Assembly: GCA_015069695.1 (NCBI GenBank)
Contig: JADCRZ010000032.1
Coordinates: forward strand, 1-64,000
Source: Williamsia sp.
GTDB lineage: Bacteria; Bacteroidota; Bacteroidia; Chitinophagales; Chitinophagaceae
DNA: 64,000 nt
Direction: 5' to 3'
This document shows, piece after piece, positions 1 to 9,336 of this stretch. The translations under genes and the position numbers were made by a program. Numbering within the stretch: the stretch's first letter is position 1; every line of letters starts with the position of its first letter. The notes under the pieces were generated by a model. That model made no database searches and was not told where the DNA came from. It saw nothing but the letters and a program-made list of their open reading frames with translations.

Positions 1-780
1 AACCGTGACCAGAACTATGCCATGCTCTGGCAAGGGTATATCACCATTCCTGCCGATGGTACCTATACTTTCGAGACCAGCTCGGATGACGGCAGCAAAC
101 TTTATCTCGGTGAGTACTCACCCGGTGCTACGGCTTTGGTAAACAACGATGGGCAACACAGCGTTGTATCACAAACAGGCTCCATTTACCTTACGGCGGG
201 TGTGTACCCTTTTACGGTGTCTTATCTGCAAAGCTGCTGTGCAGGCAGCATTGATGTCTACTGGTCTTCCAGTTCCGGCATCGTCCGGCAACCGATTCCT
301 GATGATGCTTTCAGTTTCTCTTCCCCGGCCACGGTGAACCAGATCAGCACAGGACTGGACTATAGCTATTATGAAGGCACCTGGAGCTATTTGCCCGACT
401 TCAGCACCCTGACACCGAACAAGACCGGTACTTCCTCCAATGTTACTTTGGGCATCAGGAACCGGGATCAGAATTACTCGGTGCTGTGGCAGGGCTACAT
501 TACCATCCCTGCTACCGGTACCTACACCTTTGAAACCAACTCCGATGATGGCAGCAAGCTATACCTAAGTCAGTACTCGTACGCAGCCACCGCCCTGGTG
601 AACAATGACGGCAATCATGGTTTTCAGCTGGTGAGCGACTCCATACACCTGAACGCTGGTGTGTATCCTATCGCTATTGCCTACCTGCAGAGCTGTTGCG
701 CCGGCACCCTGGAGGTGTACTGGTCTTCCAACACAGGCATCAACCGCCAGCGCATACCGGATGGGGCGTTCAGCCATGTG
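1..780 (+). repeat. Tandem PA14-domain repeat, about 459-bp period
   Basis: The segment beginning at base 1 recurs at base 460 with nearly identical protein (NRDQNY[AS][MV]LWQGYITIPA, SDDGSKLYL, QSCCAG, VYWSS, RQ.IPD.AFS). The offset is 459 bp (153 codons). It is an in-gene domain duplication; more copies may lie to the left of the window. DNA identity is lower than protein identity, so the duplication is not recent. Confidence 0.85.
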
Positions 781-3591
781 GAAAGCGGAGGCGTTACAAG
801 TGCAATAAATTATTACTTCTCCAGCTCCACCGGCAACGATGCCTACACAAGCGCACAGGCCCGCAATCCTGCTACACCCTGGAAAACCTTGTCGAAGCTC
901 AACTCCGTACTCGATACTGTTGCTGCCGGCAGTGCCATGCTGCTCAAAAGGGGAGATATATTCGAGGGTTCATTGGTGTTCAGGTCGTCAGGCGCGTCAG
1001 GCAATCCGATCATCATCTCCGCTTACGATACAGGCCGCAAACCTGTCATTACTGGACTGACCTCTCCGGCAAGCTGGTTCTACAGGGGTAATGGTGTGTG
1101 GAGGGCATCGCTGCCCCCAAACAATATCGCCAGACTGAACATGGTCGTGCAGAACGGACGCATACAGGCAATGGGACGCTATCCCAACATCACAGCGGCT
1201 AACAAAGGATACCTGACATTTAACTCTCATTCCGGGTCCGCAACAATCACTGATAATAACCATAGTCCCGATCCCAACTGGGCCAACGGGGCTGAACTGG
1301 TGGTGCGTAAGAATGAATGGGTGATCGACCGGGGTCCCATTACCAGCGTGAGCGGAAACAGCATCACGTTCAGCAATCCTACAGGATTTGGGTTGATAGA
1401 CGGCTATGGTTACTTTATCCAGAATGATTCGACCCTGCTTGACCAGCTGGGTGAATGGTACTTTAACAAAGCGCAGAACGTCGTGCAGGTGTACACCGGC
1501 AGCGCTGCTTCACCGGCAGACTATGGCTTCCGGTTCAGTGTTGTCGATACCCTTGTTACCATACATGGCAAAAGCAACATCACATTTGACAACATCTCGC
1601 TGCAGGGTGCCAACCAATCAGCCATGGCTGTATGGGACGGTGCAAACAACGTATCGGTGCAGAACTGCCTGATCAGCTTTTCCGGGCACAATGCCATTGC
1701 GGGTAACTTCACGCAGAATTTTGTGCTTAACAGATCCGTTGTAAGCCATACCAACAACAACGGATTATACCTGGCCCCTTATTGCCTGAACACGGTCATC
1801 AAAAACAATCTCATCACCAACACAGGTCTTATCCCCGGGCTGGGTGCAAACGACAACCAGGCCCTGGAAGGCATGACCATCGATGGTACCGGCTCACTGA
1901 TCCAGTACAATACCGTAGACAGTACCGGGTACATCGGTATAGCCTTTACGAATGATTCGGTGAGTGCTGTCAACAACTTCGTCAATCATTTTGCACTGAC
2001 AACCGACGACGGCGCAGGCATCTATACGCATGATGGGGTAAAGCTGGGCAGAAAGATCCTGGGTAACATCATCCTGAACGGCAAGGGTTCGCACGAAGGA
2101 ACCTTCAACAGCGAAGACAGCGATGCCAACGGTATCGGCACCGATGACAGAAGCACCTATGTTCAGATCTATGGCAATACGATAGCCAACTGCAATGGCA
2201 GAGGGATCGGCTTGCACAACTCCCAGTATATCGCGCTGCGGGGAAATACGTTGTTCAACAACAAGCTGGCCCAGATCCAGCTGGACCATGATGTAATAGC
2301 GACTGACAGTCCGACAAGGTACGATTCGATATTCAGCAACATCGTGTTCGCAAAAACAGCTTCGCAGTACCTGTTCGGGATAAGGTCTCTGACCAACGAC
2401 ATAAGCCAGTCGGGGCTGATAGACTCCAACTATTACTACCGTCCCGACAACAATGAACTGGCTTATTACTCGTATATCGACCAGACTGGAGAAACAACAC
2501 TGTACAACTTCCCGCACTGGAAGAGTATTTTGAACTTCGATGCTCATTCTACCGAATTTCCCAGCCATTTTGCTGCATACACGATCAACAGTACAGATAC
2601 AAACAGGTACAAGAACAGTACGTTCAATGCTGACATCAGCAAGGTGGTGAACTTTGCCTCCAGCGTCAACCAGATCGACCACGATCCGAATGCGCTGGAC
2701 GGGGGCGCACTTAAGGTGACCTATACCGGCACCACCACGACCGGCTTCAATGCCATCTGGTTCTATGACAATGGCAGTGATCCGCACATCAATGCCAAAG
2801 TGCTGGCCGGTCACACCTACAGGGTCAAGTTCTCTGCCATCGCTAGCGTAGACAACAACATCAACTTTTACGCAGACCTGCGAACAGCCATAGGCGATTC
2901 GATCCATCCGCAGACCGATACGGGGGTAACGGCAGCGAAGATCTTCAAGGTGTCCAATGTGCGCAGCGAAGTAGAGCTGCTGTTCACGCCCACCAAGAAC
3001 ATACCGTATGCTTTTTTCAGCATCAATACCACCAACAGTCCGCAGTCAGCCGGGGGATGTCCGACATACTGGATCGACAATCTGGTGTTCGAAGAAGTGA
3101 CATCGATCACCTACACCAATCCGGACGATTATATACGGTTTGTGTACAACGCCGATTCCAGTTCTGTGACGGTGCCGCTTGATCAGGAATACACGGACAT
3201 CAAGAGCAATGTATATCCTTATTCCATTACACTGGCTCCTTACAGCTCTGCCGTGCTGATACAAACCTTGGCCCTGAGCCAGTCGCAGACCAAAACACCT
3301 GTGCCGATGTTGATGAAGCTGATGCAGGAGCCGGGCGTGCAACCAGGATTGAGCCTGAGCCCCAATCCGGCCACCAGCCGGATCCGGATTACATACAGTA
3401 ATCAAGCGGTCACACAGAGACGCGGTGTTGTGACGATTCATGGTTCTAATGGTGGTATTGTCAAACATATGACCCTTAACCCGCAAGCGCAGTATGTTGA
3501 CCTAAGTGTAGCAGACCTTGCACCGGGAGTGTATATCATGAGAGTTGATTTCGGTAACCGCATAGAGGTGAGAAGATTTGTGAAACTCTGA
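1..3591 (+). CDS. Secreted PA14 / right-handed beta-helix protein with T9SS sorting tail (5' truncated by window)
   Basis: Only the C-terminal part is visible. The reading frame is open from base 1 and already encodes NRDQNYAMLW, which matches a second copy further on, so the true start lies upstream. Order seen: the end of one PA14-like domain, a full second PA14-like domain (to about codon 260), a long parallel beta-helix section rich in NN/N-V repeats (about codons 480-760, DUF/right-handed-helix type), a beta-sandwich carbohydrate-binding-like module (about 880-1040), and a C-terminal sorting domain starting LSLSPNPATSRIRI and ending VRRFVKL. That tail is typical of type IX secretion cargo, so the protein is probably exported to or through the outer membrane. 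PA14 plus beta-helix suggests polysaccharide binding or cleavage; the enzyme activity is not identifiable. A strong hairpin follows at 3632. Confidence 0.85.
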   Translation, partial: NRDQNYAMLWQGYITIPADGTYTFETSSDDGSKLYLGEYSPGATALVNNDGQHSVVSQTGSIYLTAGVYPFTVSYLQSCCAGSIDVYWSSSSGIVRQPIPDDAFSFSSPATVNQISTGLDYSYYEGTWSYLPDFSTLTPNKTGTSSNVTLGIRNRDQNYSVLWQGYITIPATGTYTFETNSDDGSKLYLSQYSYAATALVNNDGNHGFQLVSDSIHLNAGVYPIAIAYLQSCCAGTLEVYWSSNTGINRQRIPDGAFSHVESGGVTSAINYYFSSSTGNDAYTSAQARNPATPWKTLSKLNSVLDTVAAGSAMLLKRGDIFEGSLVFRSSGASGNPIIISAYDTGRKPVITGLTSPASWFYRGNGVWRASLPPNNIARLNMVVQNGRIQAMGRYPNITAANKGYLTFNSHSGSATITDNNHSPDPNWANGAELVVRKNEWVIDRGPITSVSGNSITFSNPTGFGLIDGYGYFIQNDSTLLDQLGEWYFNKAQNVVQVYTGSAASPADYGFRFSVVDTLVTIHGKSNITFDNISLQGANQSAMAVWDGANNVSVQNCLISFSGHNAIAGNFTQNFVLNRSVVSHTNNNGLYLAPYCLNTVIKNNLITNTGLIPGLGANDNQALEGMTIDGTGSLIQYNTVDSTGYIGIAFTNDSVSAVNNFVNHFALTTDDGAGIYTHDGVKLGRKILGNIILNGKGSHEGTFNSEDSDANGIGTDDRSTYVQIYGNTIANCNGRGIGLHNSQYIALRGNTLFNNKLAQIQLDHDVIATDSPTRYDSIFSNIVFAKTASQYLFGIRSLTNDISQSGLIDSNYYYRPDNNELAYYSYIDQTGETTLYNFPHWKSILNFDAHSTEFPSHFAAYTINSTDTNRYKNSTFNADISKVVNFASSVNQIDHDPNALDGGALKVTYTGTTTTGFNAIWFYDNGSDPHINAKVLAGHTYRVKFSAIASVDNNINFYADLRTAIGDSIHPQTDTGVTAAKIFKVSNVRSEVELLFTPTKNIPYAFFSINTTNSPQSAGGCPTYWIDNLVFEEVTSITYTNPDDYIRFVYNADSSSVTVPLDQEYTDIKSNVYPYSITLAPYSSAVLIQTLALSQSQTKTPVPMLMKLMQEPGVQPGLSLSPNPATSRIRITYSNQAVTQRRGVVTIHGSNGGIVKHMTLNPQAQYVDLSVADLAPGVYIMRVDFGNRIEVRRFVKL

Positions 3592-3631
3592 TGGTTGATA
3601 GAGAATCAAGATAAAGCTTACTGCTCACGCA

Positions 3632-3665
3632 CAAGACTGCTTACCTGCACAGGTGGGCAGTCTTG
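3632..3665 (+). terminator. Hairpin terminator after the PA14 gene
   Basis: Nine-base perfect outer stem (CAAGACTGC / GCAGTCTTG) enclosing a second stem ACCTG/CAGGT. It sits 41 bp after the stop at 3591 and before lodA at 3812. No long T run follows, so intrinsic termination is likely but not certain. Confidence 0.6.
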
Positions 3666-3811
3666 CTTAATGTTCTGTAAGTTCTGTGCAGGAAGCTTAA
3701 ATGATGTCTGAAAGTAGGATACAAAGCTGTTAAGAGACTTGCTGTGTTCAGAAAACGCAATGCCATCAGGAGAAACTGTTATTTAAGAAGACAACAATAC
3801 AAAACAATCTT

Positions 3812-5719
3812 ATGAATATCAGCAAAATGGCCATTTACCCGCCTTTGGGCATTGCCCGCGTAGGGAATTCAAGTGAATTTTTTCTTGCGTCTAATTTGCC
3901 TGGACAAGCGCCTGTTCCAGCTAATGGCTTTAAAGATGATGAAGGAAAAGTAAAAAAGCAGGCAGCGCTTTTTCGCGTGTATGCACTAGCCGACAAGCAG
4001 CAGCCTATACAAGAAGTAACGTCTGCAGATGGTGCATTAATTACATGGCGTGTGCACGTGGCCAATCGAAAGGCAGGGTGGTACCAGTTTATGAACGCGC
4101 TGGACCTTCCGGGGCAGGCTATTCCTGGCGCACCGCGCAACAACGCTGTTACGGGAGATGACCGCAAGAACCTCATCATTGATCCGGGTCCACGCAGCAT
4201 CTGCGGAAATAACATTAGTGGATCCGCATACAGGTTTGATGGAGGAAAATTTTATGGCACACCGGTTGACTTGGGTGAGGTGCGTACGGATGAAAAAGGA
4301 AGATTGACCATTATTGGTGGCAACGGGATTTCAGCTCCCAAAAATGCAGGAGTACAAGCCACTACATTTGCCAACAATGATAACTGGCACGACGATGTTG
4401 CTGATGGCACGGTGCGTGCAAGTGTTCAGTTTAATGGGCAGACCTATGAAGCCGATCCTGCAATGATAGCAGTGACACCTCCAAACTTTGGCCCGGGTTT
4501 ATTTTCAACTGTTACCATGTACGATGTAGTGACGGATCTTTTTGTTCGTTCAGGATGGATAAAAGAAGTCGAGAAAATCATTTTTTATGAACACATTTAT
4601 CCTATTCTGGAACGCACCGTACAGGCTCAATGGGTAAATCATGGTTCCTACATCCTGTTCGGACAAAATTCACCGAGCGATTTTACCGCACCTGAATTGC
4701 TGAAACAACTGTCCGACCCTTCGCCAGCTTCGAGGGATGCTAGGGAGAAAGTGTTTCGTTGGTATCGTAAACCGGACGGAGGGTTGTACGAACCTGCAAA
4801 GATTCCACCATATTATGGGGATGCATTTGGTGATTACAGTGTAGAACCCAACATTGACCTGCCGCTGACTCTTACACAATACAGCATGATGGAGCAGTGG
4901 GCAAGCGGGAATTTCGAAACCGGTTCACTTCAGACAGCAATACTGTTTGATCATCTTTCACCCGGTCAACAAGTGGAAGCGCTGACTCGTGCACCCCTGG
5001 AAGAATGTTTAGGTGGACCGTTTCATCCCGGCATAGAAATTACATGGCCGTTCCGCAATCTTATTTTCTGGCAATCTCCTTACAAGATAAAAATGTTGTC
5101 CGAAGGGCAGGATCCCCAAGATGACTATGGTCCCTTGCTTTCTCAGCGGATTGCTTTAGGTGTTAATGGCCCGTTGGACGGAAGCGGACCAGGTTCTTTA
5201 ACACGTTGGCTGGGAGTGCCCTGGCAAACCGATGGAGCGAGTTGCTTGTCGGGGTATGATACTTCTCTGTATTTGATGTTGCCCTCTTTCTGGGCAACAC
5301 GTGTGCCCAATCATGTGTTGTCTGAGCAAAGTTTCACACGAATATCAGACACTACTTTGCGGGAAGCTCAAAAGCTCAAACATTTTGATTACCGCCAGGA
5401 CTGGCTTCGGGACTTTGGAACGCAGTATATACCCAAGATCAACAGGATGGTGGAACGATGGCATGAATTGGGGATTGTTGTTGCCCATCCTTTTTCTTCC
5501 GGACGCGGGCAAAATTTGCTCCCTGACCAGCTGTGGGTAGAGTCAGATCGCACAATACCGCCGACTGATTTTACACTTGAGCAGGTAAAGATTGCAGAAG
5601 AGGCGAGTAAAAAGGAGGAAACAGATGCATTGCAAGTGTTAGCGGATATAGCAGGCCGCAAGCTTACAACGCCAAGACCGGTGCGCAAAAGGCGTACTTT
5701 CAGAAGGGATGAAATGTAA
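3812..5719 (+). CDS. LodA/GoxA-like cysteine tryptophylquinone amino-acid oxidase
   Basis: The N-terminus MAIYPPLGIARVGNS is the family hallmark of LodA (L-lysine 6-oxidase) and GoxA (glycine oxidase). These quinoproteins oxidise an amino acid, release H2O2 and, in Marinomonas, have antimicrobial activity. The cofactor is made from one Cys and one Trp of the chain. Here PWQTDGASC (Cys478) and FWATRVPN (Trp494) match the conserved surroundings. The 635 residues are shorter than LodA or GoxA, and only 16 residues separate the presumed Cys and Trp; in M. mediterranea LodA the gap is about 65 (recalled Cys516/Trp581). Substrate cannot be told from sequence. No classic signal peptide is seen, as in LodA. 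The stop overlaps the start of the LodB-like gene by one base, indicating translational coupling. Confidence 0.88.
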   Translation: MNISKMAIYPPLGIARVGNSSEFFLASNLPGQAPVPANGFKDDEGKVKKQAALFRVYALADKQQPIQEVTSADGALITWRVHVANRKAGWYQFMNALDLPGQAIPGAPRNNAVTGDDRKNLIIDPGPRSICGNNISGSAYRFDGGKFYGTPVDLGEVRTDEKGRLTIIGGNGISAPKNAGVQATTFANNDNWHDDVADGTVRASVQFNGQTYEADPAMIAVTPPNFGPGLFSTVTMYDVVTDLFVRSGWIKEVEKIIFYEHIYPILERTVQAQWVNHGSYILFGQNSPSDFTAPELLKQLSDPSPASRDAREKVFRWYRKPDGGLYEPAKIPPYYGDAFGDYSVEPNIDLPLTLTQYSMMEQWASGNFETGSLQTAILFDHLSPGQQVEALTRAPLEECLGGPFHPGIEITWPFRNLIFWQSPYKIKMLSEGQDPQDDYGPLLSQRIALGVNGPLDGSGPGSLTRWLGVPWQTDGASCLSGYDTSLYLMLPSFWATRVPNHVLSEQSFTRISDTTLREAQKLKHFDYRQDWLRDFGTQYIPKINRMVERWHELGIVVAHPFSSGRGQNLLPDQLWVESDRTIPPTDFTLEQVKIAEEASKKEETDALQVLADIAGRKLTTPRPVRKRRTFRRDEM

Positions 5720-6807
5720 TGAGTAGTATCAAAATTCCTGTTCTGATTGCCGGTGGAGGACCTGCCGGAATGGCTACAGCTATTGTGTTGGCCAGTCGGG
5801 GTATTATGTGTGTTGTTGCAGAGCCGGTTATTGAATTGGAACCAAAAGCTGGTGAAACTATTCCTCCAAGCGCAAGACAATTATTTGCTAAGTTAGGCAT
5901 TGAAGCTTTGTTGGGCGCGCGCGAGCATTTGCCTTGTTATGGAAACAAATTTGTGTGGGGATCACTGGGTGAGAAAGATTTCTTTGGGGGAGTTTATGGA
6001 CATGGCTGGCATTTAAACAGGGTGCATTTTGAAAAGCAACTACGCGCCCTTGTGCAAGGTGTCATTGCAGGGGGGATAATAGGGTACCGCATCACGCATT
6101 GTATGGAGGTTGATGATGGTTGGAAGGTGCTCCTGCAAGATGAAAAAAATAATGTTATGGAACTGCTGTGCAATTTTCTGGTTGATGCTACAGGGCGAGT
6201 TTCACGCGTTGCAAGGATTTTAGGCATTCAAAGAAAACGTTTAGACAAGCTAACGGGTTTATGGTGTGTGATAGATACAGTTGATCAGATAAAACCATTT
6301 TACACTTTCATTGAGGCAGTTGCAGATGGATGGTGGTATGCTGCGCCGCTGCAGGATAAAAAACTATCGCTGGCATTTATGACAGATAGCGATTTACTAC
6401 ATGCAAGCATGGTATCAGGAAGAGGTTATTTCGAAGCTGCCCGGAAGTTACCCTTGATCAATCCATTGGTCAAAGACATATCGGCTGCGCAGGTACAACC
6501 AACGGTCTATCCAGCTTCCACATCTTATATCACTACCCGGGTGGGAAGAAATTGGCTGGCGGCTGGGGATGCCGCTTATGCTTATGATCCCATTTCATCT
6601 TATGGAATTTTGTCGTCGCTGGAAAATGGATTCTTTGCTGGTCACACCATTGCAGATAGCTATTCAGGGGATACTGAAGCGATCCCCGCTTATGATTTTC
6701 TTATTTCATCTTCGTTCAGCAACTATCTTAAAATGCATGCACTACAATACCTTCAGGAAACCCGCTGGCGCAATGAGCCATTCTGGCAAAGAAGATCACC
6801 CAATTAG
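5719..6807 (+). CDS. LodB-like FAD-dependent maturation oxidoreductase
   Basis: A 362-residue flavoprotein with an N-terminal Rossmann FAD motif (GGGPAG, residues 12-17, following a hydrophobic strand), the mid-chain DATGR motif and a C-terminal GDAAYAYDPISSYGI segment typical of the tryptophan-halogenase/geranylgeranyl-reductase-like flavoproteins. In lodAB and goxAB operons this partner is needed for building the cysteine tryptophylquinone in the oxidase. The ATG overlaps the last base of the lodA stop (TAATG arrangement), which supports a dedicated pair. The chain ends NEPFWQRRSPN, close to the usual end of this family. The role in CTQ formation is inferred from the operon, not from the sequence alone. 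Confidence 0.82.
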   Translation: MSSIKIPVLIAGGGPAGMATAIVLASRGIMCVVAEPVIELEPKAGETIPPSARQLFAKLGIEALLGAREHLPCYGNKFVWGSLGEKDFFGGVYGHGWHLNRVHFEKQLRALVQGVIAGGIIGYRITHCMEVDDGWKVLLQDEKNNVMELLCNFLVDATGRVSRVARILGIQRKRLDKLTGLWCVIDTVDQIKPFYTFIEAVADGWWYAAPLQDKKLSLAFMTDSDLLHASMVSGRGYFEAARKLPLINPLVKDISAAQVQPTVYPASTSYITTRVGRNWLAAGDAAYAYDPISSYGILSSLENGFFAGHTIADSYSGDTEAIPAYDFLISSSFSNYLKMHALQYLQETRWRNEPFWQRRSPN

Positions 6808-7276
6808 TAGAGAGGCCATGTTGCCTTTCAAATTGGAAAAACCCATAAATTATGATCCCCTCAAGCCATTACAATTTAAGCGTGTTTTTGCATGGCGACA
6901 GTGAGTCAATCTTGCCGAATTTTTCAGCCTAAAAATGCACTAAGCCATTTTGCGACCTTTCCAAATAAAGCTGTTCATCAATTGCTCAAACGGGACAACG
7001 CAAATTGGTAAGAAGAGGCTAAGCGTATCGGCATTTCCATATTGCTTGTGTTCTTTTCAATTGGTTATGATTGGTAGAAGCTAACAAAAATAAGGCAAAG
7101 GAATGTTTTTTGGTGAAGTAAAAATAAATTTACTAAGCGCTTTAGTATATAATTTTATTTTATATGATTGGATTTTATGCTGTCACTGATACCCCATTTT
7201 TAGGGTATTTTCAAAAATACATATGGCTTAGCTTTATGATAAGTCACTTCTATTTTTAATATGTAAACTGAAAAGC
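6808..7276. other. Intergenic, 469 bp, with an operator-like palindrome
   Basis: No supported gene. The first 95 bp could be read as a short tail in another frame (to 6904), but LodB already ends at its usual place. The last part is AT-rich and contains the ATACCC...GGGTAT palindrome at 7189-7208, listed separately. Confidence 0.6.
7189..7208. promoter_or_regulatory. ATACCC-N8-GGGTAT palindrome (operator candidate)
   Basis: A perfect 6-base inverted repeat with an AT-rich centre, 69 bp before the lipoprotein start at 7277. Related palindromes occur at 17119, 24596 and 24737 in this window, each upstream of an accessory gene. Placement fits an activator or repressor site; the cognate regulator is unknown. 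Confidence 0.5.
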
Positions 7277-7699
7277 ATGAAAACAGTTATTTATTCATCC
7301 ATTCTTCTCTTGTTCGCAGGCTGCACCAAACAAATTGATCAAGATTTGACCAAGCAAAATGCAGCTAGTTCTCAGGCAATTTCTCCAAAACAAACTTCTG
7401 TATATGATGGAGATGATGACGATGAAGGAGAAGGGCGAAAATATACGGAATATGCTTGTACGGTTAACAACAAACCAGGCACCAAGTGTGATGATACAAA
7501 AGGCAAGTGTAAACAAAAAGATTGTGAAGCGGTCGCTTCAAATACAATAGTAGGAGATCATTTGTCAGAAGCGGAAATTTCTATGCTTTCATATGAGCAT
7601 GCTAAAAGACTGGTTAAAGAGGGTTATATTGATCAAAGAGATTTTGAACTTTCAAGAAGTGTTGCTGAAAAAGCGCTCAAAATGTATAGCAATAAGTAA
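7277..7699 (+). CDS. Small acidic lipoprotein with four-cysteine segment, unknown function
   Basis: 140 residues. A lipoprotein signal ends at LLFAGC (Cys16). An acidic run DGDDDDEGEG lies at residues 44-53, followed by a segment with Cys61, Cys71, Cys78 and Cys83 and then a helical C-terminus. It is the first gene of a three-gene set, with 46 bp to the next start. The family is not recognised. The Cys spacing suggests disulfides and the acidic run may affect surface exposure; both are inference. A palindromic operator candidate lies 69 bp upstream, suggesting its own promoter. Confidence 0.75.
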   Translation: MKTVIYSSILLLFAGCTKQIDQDLTKQNAASSQAISPKQTSVYDGDDDDEGEGRKYTEYACTVNNKPGTKCDDTKGKCKQKDCEAVASNTIVGDHLSEAEISMLSYEHAKRLVKEGYIDQRDFELSRSVAEKALKMYSNK

Positions 7700-7745
7700 T
7701 TTTAAGCAATTGAGCTCGCGTTTTTCCTCTACCAGCTCGTTACTT

Positions 7746-8894
7746 ATGAGATTTACCCAATTTTTCTTAACTGTCTCAGTTTGTCTTCTATTTGTTTGTC
7801 AAACCGCCTCAAAACGTATTCGCATCAATTACTCTGAATATCCCGATTCGGTAATGTTAAAGGGCTTTGATGAGCTATCTCAATTTCAACATTGTTGTCT
7901 TAATGGACATGATTACCTGATACTTTACAACAAAAAAAATAGATGTCTGCAATTGGTTGGGCTTGACACTTCCCATTTACCAAAGTCTATCTTGCTTCCT
8001 GAGATAATAGTGCCCAATAATCAACTTAACGTACTCAAAAGCTTCTATTACTATAAGCCGGATTCTATTTTTCTATTAAATTCTTTCTCTTTGTCTATAA
8101 TTGATTCAGAAGGTACTTTGAAATTCAAAAAGATAATAAATGCTCCCGAAATGAATGAATGGCCGGCTGTTGTTTACGGGAATTTTTTGGACGTATTTCC
8201 GATCTATTTTGATGCTAGAAGGAATCAGCTAATTTTAAGGCAACACTGTGGACCCTGTGGAAATGCACAGATTTTTTTCGATACAAACGTTTTAGCTATT
8301 TATGATTTTAAAAAGGATGCCTTTATAGATGCGGAGGTGCCTTTTCCAGATAAGTATAAAAAAAGCTATTTAGGCGATGCCATACTGGTTCTTCGAGAAA
8401 TTAATAACGATTCTATTATTCTCAATTTTCAAGCTGATCCAGACGTGACAATTTTTAATAGAGAAAAAATGTTATTGTCATATGTGACCGCAAGGAGTGG
8501 TTTTCAGAAATCGGATTTAAAGCCATTAGATACCGGTTATAGACAAGACATTAACCGTCGGTCCGAGCACTTAATCAGGAATCCACTTTATCTGAAGATT
8601 CTGTATGATAAATATCTAAAAGTATATTATCGACTTTTTTTGGAAGAAATTCCTTTGAAGAATGAAGACGGTTCGTATAATGATTTCTTTGATAAAAGTT
8701 TAGTATTAATGGTGCTGGATGAAAATTTTAATGTGTTATCTGAAAAACGACTTGGCAATGGCTATTTGTGGAACTATTCATTTGTAACTTCGAAGGGACT
8801 TTATATTATGAAGAATAATTTCGAAACCTTGTTAATTAAAAAGATTCATGCATCGAAAATTAGTTTTGATCGTATTGTTATTAGTATCAACTAG
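7746..8894 (+). CDS. DUF4221-like secreted protein
   Basis: The start at 7746 is chosen over 7593 because it gives a signal peptide (MRFTQFFLTVSVCLLFVCQT) and avoids a 107-bp overlap with the lipoprotein gene. The mature part (382 residues in all) is beta-rich with propeller-like strand repeats. The segment RRSEHLIRNPLYLKILYDKY followed by YYRLF and later LVLMVLDENFNVLSEKRL resembles DUF4221, a family of Bacteroidota envelope proteins of unknown role. Cys224-type CGPCG is present in the middle. It overlaps the next gene by 47 bp, so the three genes are probably one operon. Confidence 0.75.
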   Translation: MRFTQFFLTVSVCLLFVCQTASKRIRINYSEYPDSVMLKGFDELSQFQHCCLNGHDYLILYNKKNRCLQLVGLDTSHLPKSILLPEIIVPNNQLNVLKSFYYYKPDSIFLLNSFSLSIIDSEGTLKFKKIINAPEMNEWPAVVYGNFLDVFPIYFDARRNQLILRQHCGPCGNAQIFFDTNVLAIYDFKKDAFIDAEVPFPDKYKKSYLGDAILVLREINNDSIILNFQADPDVTIFNREKMLLSYVTARSGFQKSDLKPLDTGYRQDINRRSEHLIRNPLYLKILYDKYLKVYYRLFLEEIPLKNEDGSYNDFFDKSLVLMVLDENFNVLSEKRLGNGYLWNYSFVTSKGLYIMKNNFETLLIKKIHASKISFDRIVISIN

Positions 8895-9336
8895 CATTTT
8901 ATATACTTCTTGTCTCGAAAAAAAGTCAAAAGCTGATAAAACCGTCAATGCTGATAAAAAAAATGATGATGGAGACGATTATGATGAAAGAATCGAACAC
9001 GTTGTTCCCTATTTAAACCAAATGCAAAAGATTAATACAGATGATTGTAAATCGATTGTTATACTGCAAACTAATAAATGCAATTCATGTACGAAGGAGA
9101 AACTAGATCTGATCTTTTCTGATGTGGATAAGATTAGACAGACTCCCCTAATTTTCATTTTACATGACTATGATAAAGATGTAAATGATTATCTCAGTCA
9201 AAAGTTAGGAGATATTTCTTTTAAAATTTTAATAGATAGTGATCGGCAACTATCAAAGCGCGGGCTTTCGTTTATGAAGAACGTCTCAATTAATATTTGT
9301 CAGAGTCGTGTAATAAATTGGAAGTTTTACCAATGA
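8848..9336 (+). CDS. Acidic lipoprotein with CxxC motif, possible thioredoxin-like
   Basis: 162 residues. The lipobox LYTSC gives lipid attachment at Cys22. An acidic linker (NDDGDDYDER, residues 39-48) resembles the acidic run of the lipoprotein at 7277. After it, IVILQTNKCNSC places a CxxC (Cys78, Cys81) after a beta strand, followed by a helix and strands FILHDYD and FKILIDSD, in the order expected of a small thioredoxin-like fold. The redox role is therefore plausible but not proven; the usual Trp before the CxxC and the cis-Pro are not clear. Its start lies inside the DUF4221 gene (47-bp overlap). Confidence 0.75.
   Translation: MHRKLVLIVLLLVSTSILYTSCLEKKSKADKTVNADKKNDDGDDYDERIEHVVPYLNQMQKINTDDCKSIVILQTNKCNSCTKEKLDLIFSDVDKIRQTPLIFILHDYDKDVNDYLSQKLGDISFKILIDSDRQLSKRGLSFMKNVSINICQSRVINWKFYQ

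Noticed and set aside
1894-2907. 337-codon minus-strand ORF within the PA14 gene
   Set aside because: It is antisense to the well-supported secreted protein and has no domain; a compositional shadow.
6808-6904. Extension of the LodB-like protein in another frame
   Set aside because: The LodB-like chain already ends in the family-typical FWQRR; the extra frame has no recognised homology, so no frameshift is claimed.
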